Source: UBA1738 sp045655325
GTDB lineage: Bacteria > Bacillota > Clostridia > UBA1381
Length of the DNA stretch: 30,745 bases
Direction: 5' to 3'
Assembly (NCBI GenBank): GCA_045655325.1
Contig: JAZOOY010000049.1
Location: 1 to 30,745 of the forward strand
A program made the position numbers and the translations under genes. The notes under the pieces were generated by a model. It was not told the DNA's origin. It made no database searches and saw nothing but the letters and a program-made list of their open reading frames with translations. Positions 23,066 through 30,621 of the stretch are shown one piece after another; the first letter of the stretch is position 1; every line of letters begins with the position of its first letter.

Positions 23066-23106
23066 AATAGACTTTGAGGATTATTCCTCAAAGTCTATTT
23101 TTTTGC
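23066..23106 (+). terminator. Terminator after the cohesin/SLH gene
   Basis: A 15-bp perfect stem, AATAGACTTTGAGGA (23066-23080) with TCCTCAAAGTCTATT (23085-23099), and a T-run. Confidence 0.93.
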
Positions 23107-23137
23107 ATAAAAAAAACTCCTTCAAAAGAAGGAGTTT
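23107..23137 (-). terminator. Terminator after the E2-like gene (minus strand)
   Basis: Stem AAACTCCTTC (23114-23123) with GAAGGAGTTT (23128-23137); on the minus strand it is followed by a T-run. It lies just beyond the stop of the gene at 23146. Confidence 0.88.
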
Positions 23138-23145
23138 AAATTTTA

Positions 23146-24000
23146 TTATCTTATATCTTTTACAACTGACTTTGGTGGATCAAAAAGCTGTTCAGGATTT
23201 TCCAAAAGCTTTTTAAACATCTTAAATGCAGAAGCATAATAGTGTCCGTCGCAAATTCTGTCATCGCATGTAAATGTAAAATCAATTACTCTGCGCTTTT
23301 CCGGCTCGCCGTCACTGTTTAGTACATACTCTGATCTTTTTGCACCCATAGTGATAAAAACAGGTAGGTTACCGAAATTGTAAAGGTGATGAACAACCGG
23401 CGGAATACCCAAAGAACCAAGGTTACTTATAAACATAGATCCGTGGAATGGGCTAAGTTTTGTAAGCGAACGGGGAAGCATACCGAAGTAGTCAAAGAAT
23501 CGCAGTGCACCAACGGCAAGCTTCAAAATTACTCTTGGAAGATGAACCAAAACTCTTGCCACGGTATCCATACCATTCTGGTCGCCTTCTTGCTTGTTTT
23601 CTGCAAGTATTTGTGTAAGCTCGTTATAAACGTCTGTCAAGGTATCTTCAGGCGAAGCGGTAAGCTTTACCACAGATTCCGGAGCGTTTAGCTTAAGCTT
23701 TTTCTTTATAGTAAGACAAATTTCAATGTTCTTTCGTGCATATACACGCTGTCCTCTGATGTAACGGTTAATTCCCGGTCTTTGTGAAATAACTCTGACG
23801 TATGCTGCCATAAAAAGATGCATCATACCAAGGCCGGTCATACCTTCTTTTCGCTTTTCGCGAATCATATGTTCACATTTTGAAATATCAACTGTTGCAT
23901 AAAAAGAGTTTGCAGCACCCATTCTGCTGGACATAATGAATGGAGAAATCGCATCCATTGGCATTCCACCACGGATTCGTCTTCCTTCTCTTCGAATCAT
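23146..24000 (-). CDS. E2/chloramphenicol-acetyltransferase-fold protein with altered active-site motif
   Basis: A 284-residue protein resembling the catalytic domain of 2-oxoacid dehydrogenase E2 acyltransferases, without lipoyl or peripheral-subunit-binding domains. Visible are GLGMMHLFMAAYVRVISQRP (the E2 core helix), INRYIRGQRVYARKNIEICLTIKK, a hydrophobic segment with LPRVILKLAVGALRFFDYFG, ISNLGSLGIPPVVHHLYNFG, and near the end CDDRICDGHYYASAF. In E2 proteins this last motif is DHRxxDG with a catalytic His; here the His position is Asp. Either the neighbouring His (DGHYY) substitutes or the protein is not an acyltransferase. ATG 24000 is preferred over the in-frame TTG 24003. Single gene with its own promoter, long leader and terminator; no dehydrogenase E1/E3 nearby. 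Substrate unknown. Confidence 0.75.
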   Translation of the reverse strand: MIRREGRRIRGGMPMDAISPFIMSSRMGAANSFYATVDISKCEHMIREKRKEGMTGLGMMHLFMAAYVRVISQRPGINRYIRGQRVYARKNIEICLTIKKKLKLNAPESVVKLTASPEDTLTDVYNELTQILAENKQEGDQNGMDTVARVLVHLPRVILKLAVGALRFFDYFGMLPRSLTKLSPFHGSMFISNLGSLGIPPVVHHLYNFGNLPVFITMGAKRSEYVLNSDGEPEKRRVIDFTFTCDDRICDGHYYASAFKMFKKLLENPEQLFDPPKSVVKDIR

Positions 24001-24032
24001 CAAAACACCACACTTTTCTGAAATAACTTTTA

Positions 24033-24086
24033 TTGTGTCATGTCATAAAAATGCTGAAATACCGGTACTTTTGTGACGTGATACAA
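24033..24086. repeat. 18-bp inverted repeat in the leader of the E2-like gene
   Basis: Arm 24033-24050 (TTGTGTCATGTCATAAAA) faces arm 24069-24086 (TTTTGTGACGTGATACAA) across an 18-base loop containing TACCGGTA. As plus-strand RNA all 18 positions pair (three G-U); as minus-strand mRNA leader, 15 of 18 pair. Confidence 0.75.
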
Positions 24087-24098
24087 CATCTATGCAAC

Positions 24099-24127
24099 AT
24101 TATATCATAAATTTCGACAAAAAACAA
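24099..24127 (-). promoter_or_regulatory. Promoter of the E2-like gene
   Basis: On the minus strand -35 TTGTTT (24127-24122), 17 bases, -10 TATAAT (24104-24099). The leader would be about 90 bases and contain the inverted repeat at 24033-24086. Confidence 0.7.
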
Positions 24128-24189
24128 TATTTATTGCATTTTTTGTTTGTGGGTTATGTGATTTTAGGTGTGAATTTTTGCAAAAAATG

Positions 24190-24218
24190 TTGTAAAAATC
24201 GGCTTTGTATGATATAAT
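24190..24218 (+). promoter_or_regulatory. Promoter of azlC-azlD-patatin
   Basis: -35 TTGTAA (24190-24195), 17 bases, -10 TATAAT (24213-24218). Confidence 0.78.
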
Positions 24219-24254
24219 TCCTTTTAGAAACTTTTCACTACATAAGGAGAAAAA

Positions 24255-24974
24255 ATGAAGAAGAACAGATTTTTAGAAGGGATAAAGGACGGTATTCCAA
24301 TTGGCCTTGGTTACCTTTCGGTTGCCTTTGCTTTTGGAATATTTGCGGTAGAGAGCGGACTTACCGTATGGCAGACACTTTTAATATCTATGCTAAATGT
24401 AACTTCAGCAGGTCAGCTTGCGGGAGTACCTATAATTGCAGGCGGTGGAACTTTGATTGAAATGGCAGTGTCACAGCTTGTTATAAATGCAAGATATGCA
24501 CTAATGTCTGTATCATTATCGCAAAAACTAGGGAAGAGTGTTACTCTGATGCACCGTTTTGCAATTTCCTTTGTAAATACCGATGAGGTGTTTGCGGTTG
24601 CATCTGCAAAGAAAGGATTGGTTGGAAGAAGATACCTTTATGGACTTATTTTAACCCCATATCTTGGATGGAGCAGTGGTACTTTAATCGGAGCATTAGC
24701 AGGCAACATATTGCCGGCATCGGTAATTTCTGCACTTGGAATTGCCATTTACGGAATGTTTGTGGCTATCGTAATGCCAGTTATTAAAGAAAACAAAAAC
24801 ACATTGCTTTGCGTTTTAATTGCGGTTTTATTAAGTTGCTTGTTTAGCTTTGTACCGCTTATGGCTAAAGTTCCATCAGGATTTTCAATAATCATTTGTG
24901 CAGTAATTGCAAGCGGACTTTTTGCGGTAGTTGCACCTGTTGAGATAGAGGAGGAAGAAGAAAATGAACTATAA
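24255..24974 (+). CDS. azlC: AzlC-type branched-chain amino acid exporter, large subunit
   Basis: AzlC and AzlD form a two-protein inner-membrane exporter (BrnFE/YgaZH family) for leucine, isoleucine, valine and sometimes methionine. The 239-residue protein has the family N-terminus FLEGIKDGIPIGLGYLSVAFAFG, then LNVTSAGQLAGV, QLVINARYALMSVSLSQKL and FVNTDEVFAVA, with about seven hydrophobic segments and an acidic tail (EIEEEEENEL). AAGGAG precedes the ATG. Its end overlaps azlD by 11 bases. Substrate specificity is a family-level inference. It is notable that a T-box operon suggestive of branched-chain amino acid metabolism lies only 2 kb downstream, although under a separate promoter. Confidence 0.9.
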   Translation: MKKNRFLEGIKDGIPIGLGYLSVAFAFGIFAVESGLTVWQTLLISMLNVTSAGQLAGVPIIAGGGTLIEMAVSQLVINARYALMSVSLSQKLGKSVTLMHRFAISFVNTDEVFAVASAKKGLVGRRYLYGLILTPYLGWSSGTLIGALAGNILPASVISALGIAIYGMFVAIVMPVIKENKNTLLCVLIAVLLSCLFSFVPLMAKVPSGFSIIICAVIASGLFAVVAPVEIEEEEENEL

Positions 24975-25278
24975 TTTTTGGATATATCTTCTCGTTATGG
25001 CAGGAATCACGTATTTAATACGTATGCTACCGATGGTTTTAATAAAGAATAAGATAAAGAATAGATTTATTCTTTCCTTTCTTTACTATGTTCCGTACAC
25101 AGTTTTAAGCGTTATGACAATTCCGGCAATATTTTATTCAACTTCAAGCGTTTTATCGGCTTTTGCAGGATTTTTGGCGGCGATAGTTACAGCATATTTT
25201 GGGAAGAGTCTTCTAAAAGTTGCAGCTACGTCTTGTGCTGTGGTGTTTGTGACGGAATTTATTATGAACCTTTTATAA
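24964..25278 (+). CDS. azlD: AzlD-type branched-chain amino acid exporter, small subunit
   Basis: A 104-residue integral membrane protein with the family signature near the N-terminus (GITYLIRMLPMVLI) and about four hydrophobic segments; PYTVLSVMTIPAIFY and FLAAIVTAYFGKSLL are typical. It is the obligate partner of AzlC. The start lies inside the azlC 3' end (11-base overlap), where the GAGGAAGAAG stretch of azlC doubles as its ribosome site. The patatin gene follows after 15 bases, so the three are probably co-transcribed. Confidence 0.9.
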   Translation: MNYNFWIYLLVMAGITYLIRMLPMVLIKNKIKNRFILSFLYYVPYTVLSVMTIPAIFYSTSSVLSAFAGFLAAIVTAYFGKSLLKVAATSCAVVFVTEFIMNLL

Positions 25279-25293
25279 GATGGAGGAAACTAT

Positions 25294-26142
25294 ATGAAAA
25301 CCGGACTGGTTATGGAAGGTGGCGCATTAAGAGGCCTTTTCACCGCCGGAGTTATTGATGTTTTTATGGAAAACGGAATAACTTTTGACGGCGCAATCGG
25401 CGTTTCTGCAGGTGCAACCTTTGGATGTAATATAAAATCAGGTCAAATTGGCAGAGCTATAAGATATAACTTGAAATACTGCAAAGATAGACGATATTTC
25501 AGCTTTCTGTCATTACTTTTAACCGGAAATCTTTTTGGCAAGGAGTTTTGTTATCACAGAATTCCGGAAAAGCTTGACCCTTTTGATAACGATGCTTTCG
25601 AAAAAAATCCTATGGAATTTTATCTTGTATGCACCGATATTGAAACAGGAAAACCTGTTTATAAAAAGTGCGACAGACTAGACGGAGAAAACCTTGAATG
25701 GGTAAGAGCATCGGCGTCACTTCCGCTTGTATCAGAAGTTGTTGAGGTGGGTGGAATGAAGCTTCAGGACGGAGGAATTTCAGATTCTATCCCATTAAAG
25801 TATTTTGAAAGTATAGGTTATGACAGAAATGTTATAATACTAACACAGCCAAAAGGCTATGTTAAAAAACCTGGCAATTCCGTGACTTATTTCAAAAGAT
25901 TTTTGAAGAAATATCCTAAATTGCTTGAAGCTTTGAAAAATCGCCCAGAAATGTATAATGAAACAACAAAGTACATTGAAGAACGAGAAAATAGCGGGGA
26001 AGTTTTTGTTATAAGACCAGAGAAAGCTCTGCCTATAAAACGTACAACACGTGATCCGGAGAAACTTAAAGAAGTATACGAGGCGGGTCGTTTTGAGGCT
26101 CTTAAAAACCTTGATAAAATAAAAGGATTTTTATCAAAATAA
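25294..26142 (+). CDS. Patatin-like phospholipase family protein
   Basis: A 282-residue Ser-Asp dyad hydrolase of the RssA/YjjU type. The oxyanion loop is GGALRGLFTAG (9-19), the nucleophile Ser38 is in GVSAG (36-40), and Asp159 is in the DGG of LQDGGISDSIPL. A C-terminal region with basic residues (TYFKRFLKKYP, IKRTTRDPEKLKEVYEAG) is family-typical. No signal peptide, so it is cytoplasmic. It is likely an acyl-hydrolase acting on phospholipid or another ester; the real substrate is unknown. It sits 15 bases after azlD behind GGAGG, the third gene of that operon. The gene ends in an AT-rich hairpin without a T-run, so no clear terminator is seen. Confidence 0.88.
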   Translation: MKTGLVMEGGALRGLFTAGVIDVFMENGITFDGAIGVSAGATFGCNIKSGQIGRAIRYNLKYCKDRRYFSFLSLLLTGNLFGKEFCYHRIPEKLDPFDNDAFEKNPMEFYLVCTDIETGKPVYKKCDRLDGENLEWVRASASLPLVSEVVEVGGMKLQDGGISDSIPLKYFESIGYDRNVIILTQPKGYVKKPGNSVTYFKRFLKKYPKLLEALKNRPEMYNETTKYIEERENSGEVFVIRPEKALPIKRTTRDPEKLKEVYEAGRFEALKNLDKIKGFLSK

Positions 26143-26143
26143 A

Positions 26144-26171
26144 TTGACAAATCAAGGATTTATGGTAAAAT
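26144..26171 (+). promoter_or_regulatory. Promoter of the GH130 gene
   Basis: -35 TTGACA (26144-26149), 16 bases, -10 TAAAAT (26166-26171), just after the patatin stop. Confidence 0.75.
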
Positions 26172-26211
26172 ATAGATATACCAAAAAGTTAACATAAAAG
26201 GAGAAAATATT

Positions 26212-27195
26212 ATGGCTAAAATTATAGGAGAAGCATTACCGAATATTCCTTGGCAGGATAAACCTGAGGGTTGCAAGGAACCTGTTTGGAGATATTCTGA
26301 AAACCCTATTATAACAAATGAAGTATTAGAGGATGCAAGATCTGTATTAAACAGTGCTGCTGTACCTTATGGCGACGGTTTTATCGGCGTTTTCAGAGTT
26401 GATAGTCTTGGTATGATTCCTTCTCTTCATGTTGGAAGAAGTAAAGATGGTTTCAAATGGGAAATAGAGGAAAAATCAATCAACCTTATCTGCGAAGATG
26501 AAGAAACAGCTGGTTCTACATATGGTTTTGACCCTCGTGTTGTTTTTGTAGAAGACAGATACTATGTTACTTGGTGTAACGTTCTTGCAGGCGTTGGAAG
26601 TACTGTTGGTATTGCTTACACATTTGATTTTAAAGATTTTTATCAGTTACCAAATGCATTCCCGCTATATAACAGAAATGCAGTTATTTTCCCAAGAAAA
26701 ATTGATGGAAAATTAGGTATGCTTAACCGTCCAACATCAAGAGGACACTGTGCAGACGGATGTATCTGTTATTCAGAAAGTCCGGATGGAATTTACTGGG
26801 GTAAGCACCGTCATGTTATGAACCCTACCGGTGGTTGGCAGGGGGTTAAGATTGGTGCAGGTCCTGTTCCAATCGAAACAGACGAAGGCTGGCTTATGTT
26901 CTATCACGGTGTTACACAGATGGCATCAGGTATGATGTACTGTATGGGTGGTGCTATTCTTGATAGAGAAAAGCCTTGGAAGGTTCTTTACAGAACAAAG
27001 GGAATGATTATGGGACCTGAAGCGCTTTATGAACGTACAGGTGACTGTCCTAACGTTATATTCCCTTGTGGAGTACTTTCTGATAGCGAAACAGGCAGAA
27101 TTGCTATTTATTATGGTGCTGCAGATACAGTTGTTGGTCTTTGCTTCTGTGAAGTAAACGAAATAATTGATTTTATCAAGAAAAACAGCTATTAA
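26212..27195 (+). CDS. Glycoside hydrolase family 130 beta-mannoside phosphorylase
   Basis: GH130 enzymes phosphorolyse beta-mannosides, releasing mannose-1-phosphate. The 327-residue five-bladed-propeller protein shows GFDPRVVFVEDRYYVTW with the likely proton-donor Asp107, RNAVIFPRKIDGKLGMLNRP, GWQGVKIGAGPVPIETDEGWLMFYHGV, and CPNVIFPCGV near the end. The short length resembles mannooligosaccharide phosphorylases of the RaMP2 type more than the roughly 390-residue mannosylglucose phosphorylases; this subfamily choice is tentative. It is cytoplasmic (no signal peptide) and monocistronic, with its own promoter and terminator, so oligosaccharides must be imported. That makes the broken orphan sugar-transport ATPase at 16920 relevant. 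No other mannan genes adjoin it. Confidence 0.85.
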   Translation: MAKIIGEALPNIPWQDKPEGCKEPVWRYSENPIITNEVLEDARSVLNSAAVPYGDGFIGVFRVDSLGMIPSLHVGRSKDGFKWEIEEKSINLICEDEETAGSTYGFDPRVVFVEDRYYVTWCNVLAGVGSTVGIAYTFDFKDFYQLPNAFPLYNRNAVIFPRKIDGKLGMLNRPTSRGHCADGCICYSESPDGIYWGKHRHVMNPTGGWQGVKIGAGPVPIETDEGWLMFYHGVTQMASGMMYCMGGAILDREKPWKVLYRTKGMIMGPEALYERTGDCPNVIFPCGVLSDSETGRIAIYYGAADTVVGLCFCEVNEIIDFIKKNSY

Positions 27196-27213
27196 TATAT
27201 AAATTACATAGAA

Positions 27214-27247
27214 AAATGTCCCGGGATTAATCCTGAGACATTTTTTT
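27214..27247 (+). terminator. Terminator after the GH130 gene
   Basis: AATGTC and GACATT flank CGGGA-TTAA-TCCTG with one C-A mismatch, followed by seven T (27241-27247). Confidence 0.88.
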
Positions 27248-27290
27248 GTATAAAAAACGGCATAAAACCTTGAAAAAACCCAAAAAAATG

Positions 27291-27319
27291 TTGACTTTTG
27301 GGTTATTATATGGTATACT
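27291..27319 (+). promoter_or_regulatory. Promoter of the T-box operon
   Basis: -35 TTGACT (27291-27296), 17 bases, -10 TATACT (27314-27319). Confidence 0.8.
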
Positions 27320-27329
27320 AATTGCGTAT

Positions 27330-27622
27330 TTTGAAAAAGGCATTGAGGGAGAGTTCTTTTTGCAGATGAAATCCTAAAGAGAGTTGACGGTTGCTGCAAG
27401 TCATCGGGTTTCGCAAAAAGTTTGTAGCTCCGGAGCCGGAAGGAAGAAAACAGGATGCTGTGAGTAGAACCTTCCCGCGCAGGCTGCGTTAGTGCATAGG
27501 ACTTGATAGAGTCTAAAGAGGTGCTAAAAGCACAATTTGAGTGGTACCGCGGGTTATAATTCATTGAATTATTGCTCGTCTCAAAGACTTTTTTAAGTAT
27601 CTTTGGGGCGAGCTTTTAGTTT
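27330..27622 (+). promoter_or_regulatory. T-box riboswitch leader (probable tRNA-Val, GTA specifier)
   Basis: The diagnostic T-box sequence GTGGTACCGCGG lies at 27541-27552. Stem I includes AGAGAGTTGACGG and the GGTTGCTGCAAG loop; TTTTTGC pairs with GCAAAAA and GAAATCC with GGGTTTC. The 3' side of the specifier loop reads GTTT-GTA-G-CTCC, which aligns with the GAAC-UAC-A-CCUU of tyrS and gives GTA (27424-27426, Val); TTT (Phe) is a weaker reading. The terminator is GCTCGTCTCAAAGA (27574-27587) with TCTTTGGGGCGAGC (27600-27613) and TTTTAGTTT. The competing antiterminator pairs TTTGAG (27536-27541) with CTCAAA (27580-27585). Uncharged tRNA would favour read-through into the next gene. Confidence 0.93.
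27574..27622 (+). terminator. Regulated terminator of the T-box leader
   Basis: A 14-bp stem with two G-U pairs between 27574-27587 and 27600-27613, then TTTTAGTTT. Its 5' arm contains the CTCAAA also needed for the antiterminator. Confidence 0.88.
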
Positions 27623-27646
27623 GTCCCCTGAATGAGAGGAGATTTT

Positions 27647-29932
27647 ATGGATAATCAGATTAAAGGACTTGATTTGAAAATTAAAGAAGTTGCAACACGT
27701 ATTAAGGAACTTCGTGAAATTGAGGGTATGTCTGTGACAACTATGTCAAAGCTTACCGGCGTTTCAGAAGAAGAGTATTTAGCGTGTGAAAACGGTCTGC
27801 ACGATTTAAGCTTTGCTTTCATCTATCGTTGTGCTTTGGCGTTTAAGGTAGACGTTACCGATATTATCGAGGGTATAAGCCCGACGCTAAAATCATATAC
27901 AGTAACAAGAAAGAGCGAAGGCCAGAAGATTGAACAGGCTCATGGTATGACTTACTATAGCTTGGCTTCAGGATTTAAAAAGCGTGTATCTCAGCCACTT
28001 TATGTTGACTGCGTTTATGACAAAGAACGTGAGGAACGTGACATTGAACTTACAACTCACGAAGGTCAGGAATGCGATATCGTAATAAGCGGTACTTTGA
28101 AGATACAAATCGGTGGCCATCAGGAAATCTTGCATGCCGGCGACTCAATTTACTACGATTCATCAACACCACACGGAATGATTGCCGTAGGTGGCGAAGA
28201 TTGTAAGTTCTACGCTATCGTTTTATCAGGTAACGGCGAAGTTGAAGAAAAAGAATACATCGACGTTGCTAAAAAGGTTAATAAAGTACACCAGCCATAC
28301 AGACGTATTTATCACAACTTCATTCATCCAAAAGAAGATGAACGTGGTGCACTTTTATCACTAACATTTGAAAATGAAGATAAGTTCAATTTTGCTTACG
28401 ATATAGTTGATGCTCTTGCTGAAAAGCGTCCTGATAAGCTTGCAATGCTTCATCTTGATGTTAACAAGACAGTAAGAAGATTTACTTTTGACGATATAAG
28501 ACGTGAATCAAACAGGGTAGCAAATTACTTCACATCTTTGGGAATTAAAAAGGGTGACAGAGTAATGCTTGTTCTAAAGCGTCACTACCAGTTCTGGTTC
28601 TCAATTTTGGCACTTCACAAGATTGGTGCTATTGCAATCCCTGCAACAAACCAGTTACTAGAACACGATTTCACATATCGCTTTAACGCAGCTGGCGTTA
28701 GCGCAATAGTTGCAACAAAGGACGATGGTGTTCCTGACAATATTGATTTGGCACACAAGGATTCACCAACACTTGCAACAAAGATTTTAGTTGGCGCAGA
28801 CCGTGACGGCTGGCACAACTTTGACAAAGAATACGAAATGTTCAGCGACAAGTTTGACAGAACAGAAGAAACACCATGCGGTAATGATTTGATGCTTATG
28901 TTCTTTACTTCAGGAACAACAGGCTATCCAAAAATTGCGGCACACAGCTACAAGTATCCTTTAGGGCACTTTGTTACTGCAAACTACTGGCACTGTGTAA
29001 ACCCTGAAGGACTTCACTTCACAATCTCAGATACTGGTTGGGCAAAATCCTCTTGGGGCAAGCTTTACGGTCAGTGGATGTGTGAAGGTGCAACCTTTGT
29101 TTATGACTTTGACAGATTTAATGCGGCAGACATCTTGCCACTATTTAAAGAACACCATATCACAACATTCTGTGCACCACCTACAATGTACAGAATGCTT
29201 ATAAAAGAAGATATTTCAAAGTATGATTTATCTTCTGTAGAACACGCAACAACAGCCGGTGAAGCTCTTAACCCTGAAGTATTCAATCAGTTCAAGCGTT
29301 TAACAGGTCTTGAAATCATCGAAGGCTTTGGACAGAGTGAAACAACACTTCTTATCGGTAACCTATTTGGCGGAAAGCACAAAATCGGTTCAATGGGTAA
29401 ACCGGTACCGGGCTATGATGTTGACCTTGTTGACCCAGATGGCAACAGCGTGGGAATAGGTAAGAGCGGTGAAATCGTTATCAGAACTTCAGAGAGAGTT
29501 CCTTGCGGATTGTTCCGTGAATATTACCTTGACGAAGAAAAGACAGTTGAAGCTTGGCACGATGGCCTATATCATACAGGTGACGTTGCAACACGTGACG
29601 AAGACGGATTCCTATGGTATGTTGGTAGAATTGACGACGTTATTAAGTCATCAGGATACCGAATCGGACCATTCGAAATCGAAAACGTTATTATGGAACT
29701 TCCATACGTTTTGGAATGTGGCGTATCAGCTGCTCCTGATGAAGTAAGAGGTCAGGTTGTTAAGGCTAGTATCGTACTTACAAAGGGAACTACACCAAGC
29801 GAAGAGCTTAAGAAAGAAATTCAGAGTTACGTTAAGGAGCACACAGCGCCTTATAAGTACCCAAGAATTGTAGTATTCCGTGACGAACTTCCAAAAACTA
29901 CAAGCGGAAAGATTATAAGAGCGAAACTTTAA
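27647..29932 (+). CDS. XRE-HTH / cupin / acyl-CoA synthetase (AMP-forming) fusion
   Basis: A 761-residue three-part protein. Residues about 15-77 form an XRE-type helix-turn-helix (VATRIKELREIEGMSVTTMS, then TGVSEEEYLACENG). About 120-195 form a cupin (HEGQECDIVISGTLKIQIGG, then HAGDSIYYDSSTPHGM). From about 225 to the end is an ANL-superfamily adenylate-forming enzyme: P-loop FFTSGTTGYPK (nt about 28905-28935), AGEALNPEV, EGFGQSETT, YHTGDVATRDEDG, SSGYRIGPFEIEN, and the catalytic Lys in PKTTSGKIIRAKL. It resembles short/medium-chain acyl-CoA ligases, not long-chain ones. ATG 27647 has AGAGGAG five bases upstream; ATG 27632 overlaps that site. First gene after the T-box. Predicted reaction: carboxylic acid + ATP + CoA to acyl-CoA; the acid is unproven. 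Confidence 0.9.
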   Translation: MDNQIKGLDLKIKEVATRIKELREIEGMSVTTMSKLTGVSEEEYLACENGLHDLSFAFIYRCALAFKVDVTDIIEGISPTLKSYTVTRKSEGQKIEQAHGMTYYSLASGFKKRVSQPLYVDCVYDKEREERDIELTTHEGQECDIVISGTLKIQIGGHQEILHAGDSIYYDSSTPHGMIAVGGEDCKFYAIVLSGNGEVEEKEYIDVAKKVNKVHQPYRRIYHNFIHPKEDERGALLSLTFENEDKFNFAYDIVDALAEKRPDKLAMLHLDVNKTVRRFTFDDIRRESNRVANYFTSLGIKKGDRVMLVLKRHYQFWFSILALHKIGAIAIPATNQLLEHDFTYRFNAAGVSAIVATKDDGVPDNIDLAHKDSPTLATKILVGADRDGWHNFDKEYEMFSDKFDRTEETPCGNDLMLMFFTSGTTGYPKIAAHSYKYPLGHFVTANYWHCVNPEGLHFTISDTGWAKSSWGKLYGQWMCEGATFVYDFDRFNAADILPLFKEHHITTFCAPPTMYRMLIKEDISKYDLSSVEHATTAGEALNPEVFNQFKRLTGLEIIEGFGQSETTLLIGNLFGGKHKIGSMGKPVPGYDVDLVDPDGNSVGIGKSGEIVIRTSERVPCGLFREYYLDEEKTVEAWHDGLYHTGDVATRDEDGFLWYVGRIDDVIKSSGYRIGPFEIENVIMELPYVLECGVSAAPDEVRGQVVKASIVLTKGTTPSEELKKEIQSYVKEHTAPYKYPRIVVFRDELPKTTSGKIIRAKL

Positions 29933-29941
29933 GGAGAAATA

Positions 29942-30607
29942 ATGAAACGAATAACCTTATTTGCAGGGCATTATGGTAGCGGAAAGACCTGTATCGCAGT
30001 AAGCTATGCAAAGCTTGTTAAAAAAAGCGGTTTTGATACTTCCATAGTTGACCTTGACATTGTAAATCCATATTTTCGCACAAAAGACAGTGAAAAAGAG
30101 CTTAATGATGCAGGGATTGATATTATCGCATCAGAGTATGCAAATACCAATCTTGACGCTCCGGCTCTTCCAAAAGAAATATATTCTGTAATCAGCGACA
30201 AAAACTTACATCTTGTAATTGATGTGGGCGGTGACGACAGAGGTGCTGTTGCACTTGGCAGATATGCAGAAGATATCACATCCGAAAATGACTACGAAAT
30301 GCTTTTTGTTGCAAACTGCTACAGACCTTTAACCAAAACTGCAGAAGATGCACTTGAGGTTATGAGGGAAATAGAAGTTGCATCAAAACTTAAGTTTACC
30401 GGTATTGTGAATAACTCAAACATCGGAAAATTAACAACCGGTGCAGATGTTATGGCGTCTTCTGACTTTATCAACAAGCTGTCAGAACTTGCCGGAATTC
30501 CGGTGGTTATGACAACTGCAACAAAAGAAGTTTTTGAAGAAATCAAAGACAATGTTAAAAATGCATTTTGTATAGATTTGCAGGATAAATATTACGAAAT
30601 CAAATAA
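29942..30607 (+). CDS. P-loop (SIMIBI/CobQ-MinD type) ATP-binding protein of unknown role
   Basis: A 221-residue cytoplasmic protein with deviant Walker A FAGHYGSGKT (residues 7-16), VDLDIVNPYFRTKD after it as in the MinD/CobQ group, and Walker B LVIDVGGDDRGA (about 91-102). A later NNSNIGKLTTG could hold a nucleotide-base contact. It starts 9 bases after the synthetase stop behind AAGGAG and is followed after 14 bases by the ferredoxin-type subunit, so it sits inside the operon between an acyl-CoA ligase and a 2-oxoacid oxidoreductase. By position it may help assemble, insert or regulate the iron-sulfur enzyme, but nothing in the sequence proves that. Confidence 0.8.
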   Translation: MKRITLFAGHYGSGKTCIAVSYAKLVKKSGFDTSIVDLDIVNPYFRTKDSEKELNDAGIDIIASEYANTNLDAPALPKEIYSVISDKNLHLVIDVGGDDRGAVALGRYAEDITSENDYEMLFVANCYRPLTKTAEDALEVMREIEVASKLKFTGIVNNSNIGKLTTGADVMASSDFINKLSELAGIPVVMTTATKEVFEEIKDNVKNAFCIDLQDKYYEIK

Positions 30608-30621
30608 AGGAGAGATATAAA

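Noticed and set aside
26111..26137. Terminator at the end of the patatin gene
   Set aside because: TTGATAAAA/TTTTATCAA can pair but is all A/T, lies inside the coding end and has no T-run after it.
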